Assembly: GCA_016282495.1 (NCBI GenBank)
Contig: JAEEKR010000005.1
Coordinates: 1 to 50,429 of the forward strand
Length of the DNA stretch: 50,429 nt
Direction of reading: 5' to 3'
Source of the DNA: Candidatus Saccharimonadota bacterium
GTDB taxonomy: Bacteria > Patescibacteriota > Saccharimonadia > Saccharimonadales > Saccharimonadaceae
Notes under the pieces: model-generated
Seen by the model: the letters and a program-made list of their open reading frames with translations, nothing else
Database searches by the model: none
What the model was told of the DNA's origin: nothing
Program-made: the position numbers and the translations under genes
Shown: piece by piece, positions 25,963 to 33,493 of the stretch
Layout: each line of letters begins with the position of its first letter
Position numbering within the stretch: the first letter of the stretch is position 1

Positions 25963-26310
25963 ATGCTCATTAATATGACAAGGTTAGTCGAAGACAGCGT
26001 CACAATCACTGACGGAATGACAATTCAGTATCCGGGGATAGGCGTAGAGACTAAACTCACTGGCATCAGCAAAATCATTGAATCTTTTCATAATAAGCGG
26101 GTGTATTGCGTTAAGGACGGTGTACTTGGCTTTATCGCCAATGACGATTTTCATGTTACGCCGCTTACGGGCAAGAAACTTGTTTATTTGGTTGAAAAGC
26201 AAAACTTCGAAAGAGCTGAATTCCCTATTCCCCTTTCTGATGGCGGAATGCCTAAAAATTACGGAGGCATATGGGAAGAGCTCATAGACGATGCCGAAAA
26301 CCCCGGTTAA
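25963..26310 (+). CDS. Hypothetical protein, 115 aa
   Basis: Unrecognised. The protein is soluble, without signal peptide, and contains VEDSVTITDGMTIQYPG, KRVYCVKDGVLGFIANDDF and PLSDGGMPKNYGGIWEELID. It is a complete unit with its own promoter and a terminator whose stem contains the TAA stop. The start is uncertain: ATG at 25963 is preceded by GGTGG three bases away, while a second ATG at 25975 gives a protein four residues shorter. The long leader could hold regulation. Confidence 0.65.
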   Translation: MLINMTRLVEDSVTITDGMTIQYPGIGVETKLTGISKIIESFHNKRVYCVKDGVLGFIANDDFHVTPLTGKKLVYLVEKQNFERAEFPIPLSDGGMPKNYGGIWEELIDDAENPG

Positions 26311-26323
26311 ACCGGGGATTTTT
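26301..26323 (+). terminator. Rho-independent terminator overlapping a stop codon
   Basis: An 8-bp stem CCCCGGTT/AACCGGGG with a one-base tip in the ideal pairing (in practice a slightly wider loop) and a T6 tail. The TAA stop of the 115-residue gene lies in the loop region. Confidence 0.9.
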
Positions 26324-26328
26324 TATAC

Positions 26329-26356
26329 TTGACAAAAAGCATAATCTTAATATAAT
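26329..26356 (+). promoter_or_regulatory. Promoter of the VWA/papain-like giant gene
   Basis: TTGACA (26329-26334), 16 bases, TATAAT (26351-26356). The leader of about 28 bases is A-rich and lacks a Shine-Dalgarno close to the ATG. Confidence 0.75.
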
Positions 26357-26390
26357 TGTGGTCATAAAGGTCATATAAAAAAACAAAAAC

Positions 26391-29300
26391 ATGAAAGAAA
26401 CTATACTAAGATTAACCGTTGGCAATGGCGACAATGGTTCCAACCAGGGTGACAACCAGGGTCAAAGTGGTAACCAAAGTCAGAATAGCAACCAAGGCCA
26501 ACAAGGCACCGACAGCGGCCAAAACGGACAACAAAATCAAAACGAACAACAGGGCCAAAATGAACAGCAAGGCCAAACTGGTGGCAGCTCGCAACAAAAT
26601 AGTGAGACCCAACAGGAGGGCCAAAGCGGATTAAATGTCCCAAATACTGGTTTTATGGGAGGGATCTCGGCACATGGGGCTGAGACTTTCTTTTTTGGAT
26701 TTGCTCTAATCATTGCTATTTCTGTTTTAATTATTAAACTTATTGCAAAGTCAAAAAAACGCGAAGAAAGCAAGGCTGTTAAACCACTGTCAATTTTGCT
26801 TCTGTTTTCTGTTTTTGGTGGCCTAGCCATAAAGGCTTGTAACAGTTTTGCTGATTCAACGAATCTTAGCATTTCAACTAAAGAGAATATCGATTTAGAG
26901 CTAAGCGAAGAGACTGATACATTTAATATTTATTGTGGTACGGACGAAATCGTGGTTGATGATCCCACAGAACATGGATATAAACTATTTCTCAAAACAA
27001 ACAATGATGGCAAGATGGTTTCTGGTAGTGGGAATGCGATTAATTCTGTAAGTGAATGGGGCGAGCTTTCGTCAAATACTTGGGGGTTCAATAGCAATAC
27101 TGAGTCCGAAAAACAAAACTTCGAATCAGCACCGATTGAAGACCGAATTATCATTAATAAAAATTACGAGACTGGAGATGATGATAAGGTTTACGCAAAT
27201 TATTGCGTAAAGACCGCGAAAGATTTGGCTGATGGCGTATACGAAGTGAAATTGTCTTATCTAGCAACAGCGAACAATCCAAGGCTCGGTATACCAGATC
27301 CAGAAAACTTGGATCCGTATGAAGATTCCGATAATGATGGTGTTTTGAACTGGGAGGAAGAAAAATATAACTTAAACTCTTTGTCTGCTGACAGCGATTT
27401 AGATAGCTTGTCTGATTATGATGAGCTCTTTATGCATGGCACTGATCCGCTGGTTGCTGATTCTGATGGAGATGGGATGACTGATTATTCGGAAGTTGAG
27501 CTGGCTGACCAGGGCTTTAGCCCTACAGAAATCAACAATACCGAAACACCTGTAACCTACACCGTTGAAGAAGGTGATGTGACGATGACAATTAGCGGAA
27601 CTGGGAATATTCCTGAATCTTCGTGTGCCATTATCCCGGCTAGCACGTTTTCAAATAGTGCTGGGGCAGTTCCAAAGCTTTACGATTTTTCTACTCCAGG
27701 CCAAATGACCGGTGCAGATGTTTCTATTAAAATCGCAACTGAAGATCTGGGCGATCTTAATGCTGAAGGTTTAACCCTTTATTATATTGATTATGAAAAC
27801 AAAACGCTTGAAACGATAGCGACAAATGTCACTACGATAGAAGATGGAGCAATTTTATCTGCTCATCTTGATCATTTTTCAGGGTTCTTTGCTGGCCTAA
27901 AAAACAAAATCCAAGATTTTGTTCATCGACTATTTCACAAAGATGAAGAACAACCGGAAAACCCACTTGACCCTAACGAGCCAATGGGGCCTTTCCCTAA
28001 ATTAGCCACTGTCAATATTGCGATTGATGACTCTTGGTCTATGTATAGCGAACAACAGGCTGAGGATATGGAAATGACATGCGCGGATGGTGAGGATGGG
28101 TGTTTAGCAAATGATCCAGAATTTAAGCGAATTGATTTTGTTAATGATCTTTTGAATAGACTTGAAAACGGAGGTGGTCTTGAAGAGCATGTTGCGGTTA
28201 GCTTCTTTTCTACAGGCAGTAGCTCTGCTAGTATGAACAAATATAACTGCGTGATAGCCCCAGGTCACGTTATAGATATCTACGACATGCCAAACTTTGA
28301 CGAATATTGTTATGACAAAACGTCCTACGAAAATGCAAAGCGGTTTATAAATGATTATCAAAATGGTATATGGCCAGCATCTTATTATAGTGTCCATGGT
28401 AGTGCAGATACTTGGCTCGATGAAGCAGTGAGTTCTGGTGATGCAGTTCATGAATTTGATGAAATAAATGGATCTGCTGACTACTACGTAAGGGGGAATA
28501 ACTATATCATAATACTTTCTGATGGATGGGATAATTCTGGTTTTGACGAAGAAGCTATTGAATATCTCATTTCAAACTACTTGGAATTTAAAGAAGATAC
28601 TACTGTTATTACTATTGGCGTCGGAAATAATATCAACGAGGGACTCTTAAGAAAAATTGCCGAGATTGGTAACGGAAAGTATTATCATATTAATGACGCC
28701 TCAGCGATTAATGAGATTGTAAACAATATAAAGCATGGCGATAAATTTATCCCTGGTGTAGATATTGATGGGGATGGAATACCTGACGTAGCCGAACTTA
28801 CTCGTACTAATTTTAGACCGGAAGTGGATGGTTTTTCATTCAAAAATTATAGATCGATCGAAACGGGGGGTCATTGTTACGGCATGGCAGCTTTTGCAGA
28901 GTTATATTACACACAAAGATTGCCTCAAAGCGTTGGAGAGATAGACCAGTTTGATGATTCTGGAATAGAAGTTTCATCTGGCGATATGACATCGCATTCT
29001 TATGCGTTCGATTTCCAAAATACTTACTTTTCAAATTTTGGCGCCTTATATAATTACAATCTGAATAATAGTACATTAGTCGATGTTATAAATGGTAAAT
29101 GGTATGATCATGTGCTAGATGAAACAACATATACTTTGAGGATGAGAGACGAGGACAAAAACGCACTGACTAGTACTGGCATTATAGATGTCGTTCCTAT
29201 GCCTTATACACCAACAAGTTATGAACAGATGTTAGAAGAATTTGGTTCGCCTATTAGCGCAATCGAACGACCTATATTAAATGAAGGAAAAATGCAAAGC

Positions 29301-29756
29301 GCGCAGACAACTATAGTTAATGATGAAGAAAAGCAATTATTAAATGCGCTTCTTGCTTTGCAAATTCAACAAGATGGGATAGAAATCATTTCGTCATCTG
29401 AAGACGCCCCACATAATTATGATAGGGATTTCCTCAATACTCTAATCGACAGGATTGATGATGACGTGCCAGCAGTAATATCGTCATACAACCACGCTGT
29501 AAACGCTATAAATATCATAGAAGATTTGCACGATCATAACCGTTATTACGTCGGGATATATAATAGCAATTTTCCTGGTCAAATTAGTATCTTTACTATG
29601 AGATGTAGCAAAATAAGCTGCTTGACTGAGGATTATGATTTTGGAGAAAGCGCGCTAAAGGACGGAAGCGATTTCTATATGGATGGTAGACCACTATTTA
29701 TGCCCAAATCTCTCGATGAAGAAGTAAACTATTTTAACCGAGCAAACAATAATTAG
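26391..29756 (+). CDS. Giant surface protein: TSP3-type Ca repeats, VWA domain, papain-like domain, 1121 aa
   Basis: Order of parts: a Gln/Asn/Gly-rich stretch (9-78); NVPNTGFMGG plus a hydrophobic helix and KSKKREE (about 82-128), which looks like a sortase tail; a second hydrophobic helix resembling a signal peptide (about 132-152); a beta-rich domain; calcium-binding thrombospondin-3-like repeats (DSDNDGVLNWEEE, DSDGDGMTDYSE, about 310-375); a VWA domain with MIDAS DDSWS (546-550) and LSDGWDNSG; another DIDGDGIPD repeat; and a C-terminal domain with GGHCYGMAAF (Cys829), HAVNAINII (His1035) and YNSNFPG, the spacing of a papain-like Cys-His-Asn triad. Probably a surface adhesin or transpeptidase-like enzyme. 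It is followed after 23 bases by the stand-alone Hint gene. Confidence 0.85.
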   Translation: MKETILRLTVGNGDNGSNQGDNQGQSGNQSQNSNQGQQGTDSGQNGQQNQNEQQGQNEQQGQTGGSSQQNSETQQEGQSGLNVPNTGFMGGISAHGAETFFFGFALIIAISVLIIKLIAKSKKREESKAVKPLSILLLFSVFGGLAIKACNSFADSTNLSISTKENIDLELSEETDTFNIYCGTDEIVVDDPTEHGYKLFLKTNNDGKMVSGSGNAINSVSEWGELSSNTWGFNSNTESEKQNFESAPIEDRIIINKNYETGDDDKVYANYCVKTAKDLADGVYEVKLSYLATANNPRLGIPDPENLDPYEDSDNDGVLNWEEEKYNLNSLSADSDLDSLSDYDELFMHGTDPLVADSDGDGMTDYSEVELADQGFSPTEINNTETPVTYTVEEGDVTMTISGTGNIPESSCAIIPASTFSNSAGAVPKLYDFSTPGQMTGADVSIKIATEDLGDLNAEGLTLYYIDYENKTLETIATNVTTIEDGAILSAHLDHFSGFFAGLKNKIQDFVHRLFHKDEEQPENPLDPNEPMGPFPKLATVNIAIDDSWSMYSEQQAEDMEMTCADGEDGCLANDPEFKRIDFVNDLLNRLENGGGLEEHVAVSFFSTGSSSASMNKYNCVIAPGHVIDIYDMPNFDEYCYDKTSYENAKRFINDYQNGIWPASYYSVHGSADTWLDEAVSSGDAVHEFDEINGSADYYVRGNNYIIILSDGWDNSGFDEEAIEYLISNYLEFKEDTTVITIGVGNNINEGLLRKIAEIGNGKYYHINDASAINEIVNNIKHGDKFIPGVDIDGDGIPDVAELTRTNFRPEVDGFSFKNYRSIETGGHCYGMAAFAELYYTQRLPQSVGEIDQFDDSGIEVSSGDMTSHSYAFDFQNTYFSNFGALYNYNLNNSTLVDVINGKWYDHVLDETTYTLRMRDEDKNALTSTGIIDVVPMPYTPTSYEQMLEEFGSPISAIERPILNEGKMQSAQTTIVNDEEKQLLNALLALQIQQDGIEIISSSEDAPHNYDRDFLNTLIDRIDDDVPAVISSYNHAVNAINIIEDLHDHNRYYVGIYNSNFPGQISIFTMRCSKISCLTEDYDFGESALKDGSDFYMDGRPLFMPKSLDEEVNYFNRANNN

Positions 29757-29779
29757 TTAATTAACAAGAAAGGAGAGAA

Positions 29780-30505
29780 ATGACAAAATTCAACGAATTC
29801 CCTGCTCTGGCTACTGGCGGATGTTTGCTTGAGGGGACAATGGTCAAGATGGCTGATGGGTCGGAAAGGCCAATCGAACAAATTACTTACCATGATTATC
29901 TACTAGTCTGGAGTTATGCCGAAGGAAAAGCCGTAGCAAGGCAACCAATTTGGATCGAAAAAGAAGCCACGGCGACGTCATATCAAGTGAGCGAATTTAG
30001 TGATGAGTCAAAGCTTGAGACAGTGATCGGTCACGGAGTCTTTAACGTTGATTTTAATCGTTTTGTTAATCTTGATAACGAAAAAGAATTTCATGTTGGA
30101 ACGCGGATTTATAAGCTTGGCGAAGATCAAAAATTAAAAGCGGTGGAGGTAACTAATATTTCCAAAGTTGAAAAGACCGTTAAGTACTATCATGTGGTTT
30201 CGACTGAATTTTACAATATTTTTGCAAACGGTTTTTTAACCACCGATGATGAAGTATTGCTCTCTAATCTTTATGGTTTTGACGATCAAGTGAGATGGTT
30301 ACCATCACGCAACGAAATTATAAAAGATAAAAATAATCTTTATGATTATGCGGATTTTACTTTTATGCCAAGATGGATGTTTGACGGGTTAAGAGTAGAA
30401 GAAGGTAAGTATTTGGATACTATTGGTATTTTGCCGAAAGATATTTTTATTGAATACCTAAAAAATAACCAAATGAATCCAGAATTGTATTTGCCAAGAG
30501 AATAA
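29780..30505 (+). CDS. Stand-alone Hint (hedgehog/intein-type) domain protein, 241 aa
   Basis: After only 14 residues comes Cys15 in GGCLLEGTMVKMADGSERPI, the block A of Hint autoprocessing domains. GHGVF supplies the block B His, and YYHVVSTEFYNIFANGFL matches block F. The usual C-terminal His-Asn is replaced by TTDD, so full splicing is not expected; an N-to-S acyl shift with N-terminal cleavage or transfer, as in hedgehog proteins, is possible. About 90 further residues (NEIIKDKNNLYDYADF, MFDGLRVEEGKYLD) are shared with the Hint end of the protein at 33494; both modules are exactly 227 residues from Cys to the C-terminus. AAAGGAGAG gives strong translation. No signal peptide is seen. Confidence 0.85.
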   Translation: MTKFNEFPALATGGCLLEGTMVKMADGSERPIEQITYHDYLLVWSYAEGKAVARQPIWIEKEATATSYQVSEFSDESKLETVIGHGVFNVDFNRFVNLDNEKEFHVGTRIYKLGEDQKLKAVEVTNISKVEKTVKYYHVVSTEFYNIFANGFLTTDDEVLLSNLYGFDDQVRWLPSRNEIIKDKNNLYDYADFTFMPRWMFDGLRVEEGKYLDTIGILPKDIFIEYLKNNQMNPELYLPRE

Positions 30506-30529
30506 TTGGGATATTTTTTAGCATAACCG

Positions 30530-30557
30530 TTGACAAATTTTAAAATGCGTGTATCAT
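30530..30557 (+). promoter_or_regulatory. Promoter of the TasA-like / SipW operon
   Basis: TTGACA (30530-30535), 16 bases, TATCAT (30552-30557), with a leader that contains AAAAGGAA before the ATG at 30596. Confidence 0.65.
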
Positions 30558-30595
30558 AATAAACATAAGTATATAAAAATAAAAAAGGAATTTTT

Positions 30596-31261
30596 ATGGC
30601 AACAAAGAAAAAAGCATCAACTAAGACTGCGAAAGTGGCTCGTCCTAAGGCCGCTGGATCAGCCAAGGGGGCCGCAAGGAAGACTGCGAAAAAACGCAAT
30701 CCTCAGAATATTGCCATCATTGCGCTTGCTGCAGCGTTGGTATTTATGGGCATTGGTTTCGCTGCCTATAGCGCCACTCTCACGATCGGTAGCGGTCTCA
30801 ACAACACTGACGTTATAGTCAGACCAGCTACTTGGGGCATTTGTTGGGAAGATACAACAATTACCGGAACGGGTAGCGGTACGGGAACAGGTCAAGTCTC
30901 TCGTGATAGTTGTACCGCCGTTACATTTAATGCTACGTTAAACAAACCTGGTGATTCTTACTCCTTTACGGTTAACGCTGAAAACACTGGTACTATCGAT
31001 GCAAAACTAACAGCGATTACGATGACTGCACTTACCGCAGATCAAGCTAAGTACCTAGAATACACAGTAAGTTACAATGGCACAACATATAACGCTTCGA
31101 CCAGCAATCTTAATATCGCTCTAAATGCGACCGCAAAAGCGCCGGTTATAGTGACTGTCAGATACAAAGCCGTCAGCGAAACGAACCAAGGCGATTATCC
31201 TAATACTCAGCAAGAAATAACATTAAGCGCCTCCTTTGATTACGCAGAAGCAGCTAACTAA
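30596..31261 (+). CDS. TasA/camelysin-like SipW-dependent surface subunit, 221 aa
   Basis: A very basic 34-residue N-terminus rich in Lys, Ala and Arg precedes one hydrophobic helix (about 37-56, IAIIALAAALVFMGIGFAAY) ending in the SipW-type cleavage context GFAAYSATLTIGS. The mature part is a Thr/Asn-rich beta-sandwich candidate with a single cysteine pair (WGICWED, SRDSCTAV). This matches TasA/CalY-type fibre subunits processed by SipW, whose gene follows 17 bases later. The long cationic leader is unusual. It opens an operon that runs to 35698. Confidence 0.75.
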   Translation: MATKKKASTKTAKVARPKAAGSAKGAARKTAKKRNPQNIAIIALAAALVFMGIGFAAYSATLTIGSGLNNTDVIVRPATWGICWEDTTITGTGSGTGTGQVSRDSCTAVTFNATLNKPGDSYSFTVNAENTGTIDAKLTAITMTALTADQAKYLEYTVSYNGTTYNASTSNLNIALNATAKAPVIVTVRYKAVSETNQGDYPNTQQEITLSASFDYAEAAN

Positions 31262-31278
31262 TAATACTTAGGAACTTT

Positions 31279-32433
31279 GTGAAGAGGAATGAGAAAACTA
31301 TTGTTATAATTAGTGCTTTGTTGACTATTTTGGCAACAATCATCCTCTTCACACCACATTTATCAAGCACATTAAAAACCATACTAGAAATAGGACTAAC
31401 TGCACTATTTGCAATTATTGCAAATAACCTATTAAAACCACATAAAGCTAACCGGTCATATGCCAGAATCGCAACTAAGACCGTGGCTATTATATTAATA
31501 GCGGCTTTAATTGTAAGCTTTAATGTTGGTCTAGTTGTCGGATTCACGCGTACGCTCTTCCCTCCAAGTTTTGAAAAAATCTTGTACGGGATATTGCCGA
31601 CTATAGGGATAATCATAGTTTCAGAGTTTTTGCGAAAGATCATCGTTGGTAGCGCATACGAAAACAAATTAATGCTAACACTGATTACGATTGCATTAAT
31701 TATAGTTGGGCTTTCCGTCGAGACACATTTAGCGACGATTAATTCTGTGGAATCAGCCTTTATCGTAACGTGTACCGCTATTTTACCAGTAGTGGCAGAG
31801 GGGCTGCTTTCAACTTACCTCATGAAACGAGCTGGCATGATGCCAGCGTTGGTTTATAGATTGACGAGAGGATTGTATTTATATCTCTTACCAATTGCGC
31901 CGGCTTTCAGCCAATATCTTTATTCGGTTTTGTGGTTAGTCATACCATATTTAGTTTATTACTTAGCAAGACATGATTTGCCGGACGAGATAGTAAAACA
32001 GGGTGGTAAAATTGATAAGTCTAAAAACAATGTCAAAAGAAACCTTTCGATCATCACCGTTCCAATTCTCGTTTTTCTAATAACTCTAACCGTGCTAGTC
32101 TCTGGGTTATTTCGTTACAAAATGATAGCGGTTGCTAGCGGTTCTATGTCGCCAATATTTGATCGTGGTGATGCCGTGATTTATGATAAAGAAAGCTCCC
32201 TTGAACCTGGTGACGTAATGGCATTTATGCATGGTGGCGAAATCATAACACACAGAATAATTGATATTAAGAAAGACGGCAAGAAAAAAGTATATTATAC
32301 TAAAGGTGATGCTAATCCTACTGCAGATAACTATGAAGTAATGGAAAGTCTAGTCCTCGGCAAGGTTACTTGCATCATCAAATATGTTGGCTTCCCAACA
32401 GTATGGTTTAACGAAGCTATAGGAAATCTATAA
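31279..32433 (+). CDS. SipW-type signal peptidase I fused to a polytopic membrane domain, 384 aa
   Basis: The C-terminal third is an S26 signal peptidase of the ER/archaeal/SipW type: ASGSMSPIFDRGDAVIY with catalytic Ser289, and GEIITHRIID with His325 in place of the bacterial Lys, then KGDANPTADNYEV. The first 230 residues carry about seven hydrophobic helices, far more than the usual SipW. The start is GTG with AGGA five bases upstream. It lies between the TasA-like gene and a DUF5305-like gene with almost no gaps, so it should process the SipW-type leaders encoded on both sides. The multi-helix part could be a transport or chaperone module; that is inference. Confidence 0.88.
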   Translation: MKRNEKTIVIISALLTILATIILFTPHLSSTLKTILEIGLTALFAIIANNLLKPHKANRSYARIATKTVAIILIAALIVSFNVGLVVGFTRTLFPPSFEKILYGILPTIGIIIVSEFLRKIIVGSAYENKLMLTLITIALIIVGLSVETHLATINSVESAFIVTCTAILPVVAEGLLSTYLMKRAGMMPALVYRLTRGLYLYLLPIAPAFSQYLYSVLWLVIPYLVYYLARHDLPDEIVKQGGKIDKSKNNVKRNLSIITVPILVFLITLTVLVSGLFRYKMIAVASGSMSPIFDRGDAVIYDKESSLEPGDVMAFMHGGEIITHRIIDIKKDGKKKVYYTKGDANPTADNYEVMESLVLGKVTCIIKYVGFPTVWFNEAIGNL

Positions 32434-32434
32434 C

Positions 32435-33493
32435 ATGAAAGAAGAATTAAACCCCCCAAAAAGAATAACAGTAAAACTGGTACTAATCAGTCTGCTTTTC
32501 GTATTTGGTGTTGTCGTATTTCTTATTGGCTTCAGAAATGACAATAACGAAATTATATTCAAATCGACTGGCAACAACTCGGTCGATTATCGAGTTTTTC
32601 TTAAGGAGAATGGCTTCTTCGACGAGCCTTTCCTAGGGCCAGGAAAAACATATATTACGAGTTTAATTGATCATATAGATGTTGATTTTAAATATACTGA
32701 GAGGTTTACAGAGGAAGCAAGTGGTTCAAGCACATATTACTTGAAAGCCGTCATTAGCGCAGACAAAACAGACAATCCAACTGAAACCGGAGAATACTGG
32801 TCAAAGGAGTATCGTTTAACTGACCCAGCAACAATTGAATTTGATAAATCCAATCAGTCTGATATTAATACGTCAATATCAATAGATTATTCCTACTATA
32901 ATTCAATTCTAGAAAGCTTCCGCAGCGAATATCCAGTGGCTTCGGACGGTACGATAAAGATTTCGCTTGTAGTAGAAAACTATGTTAATGCCGAATCGTT
33001 CAGCGAGCCACTAAAATTTGATTCGGAGCTCAATCTTAGCTTGCCGCTACTTGAAAAAGCCGTCGAAGCCAAAATTGATGTTGAAACTGGCAACCAATCA
33101 CATGAATTTAAAACAAATCCCAAAGCAACAAATCCGATTTACACATTTATTAAGATAATAGGTGGCGGAATAATGTTTGCCTCGGTTGCTTTAGCTATAG
33201 TCGTAGTTTTAAAAAGACGTTCTTTCATAAACCACCATCAGTATATTTCCACTTTAGAAAAAATACTTGATGCAAATGATAGTATTATTACGAATATCGA
33301 AAATATGCCAAATCTCAATAAATTCCAAAAGTTTGAGGTAAAAACATTTGAAGAGCTTCTCGATGCTTATAGTGAAATTAGATTACCAATTAACTTTTAC
33401 CAGAATAAAAACGGAACTGAGAGCACTTTCTTTATCACTAACGAAGGCATTGCTTGGATTTACCATCTTAAAAAACGTAATCTTGGATCTTAA
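32435..33493 (+). CDS. DUF5305-like membrane protein, 352 aa
   Basis: An N-terminal helix (about 13-33) and a second helix (about 237-258) bracket an external domain with VDYRVFLKENGFFDEPFLGP, KTYITSLIDHIDVDFKYT and EYWSKEYRL, which fits the DUF5305 family often found beside SipW-type peptidases. About 90 cytoplasmic residues follow. The gene starts one base after the peptidase stop and ends flush against the next gene, so it belongs to the same operon. A role in assembling or holding the surface subunit is likely by context. Confidence 0.7.
   Translation: MKEELNPPKRITVKLVLISLLFVFGVVVFLIGFRNDNNEIIFKSTGNNSVDYRVFLKENGFFDEPFLGPGKTYITSLIDHIDVDFKYTERFTEEASGSSTYYLKAVISADKTDNPTETGEYWSKEYRLTDPATIEFDKSNQSDINTSISIDYSYYNSILESFRSEYPVASDGTIKISLVVENYVNAESFSEPLKFDSELNLSLPLLEKAVEAKIDVETGNQSHEFKTNPKATNPIYTFIKIIGGGIMFASVALAIVVVLKRRSFINHHQYISTLEKILDANDSIITNIENMPNLNKFQKFEVKTFEELLDAYSEIRLPINFYQNKNGTESTFFITNEGIAWIYHLKKRNLGS

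Noticed and set aside
29780-30505. Complete intein capable of protein splicing
   Set aside because: The block G His-Asn and the following Cys/Ser/Thr are missing, and the module runs to the end of the protein; cleavage or transfer fits better.
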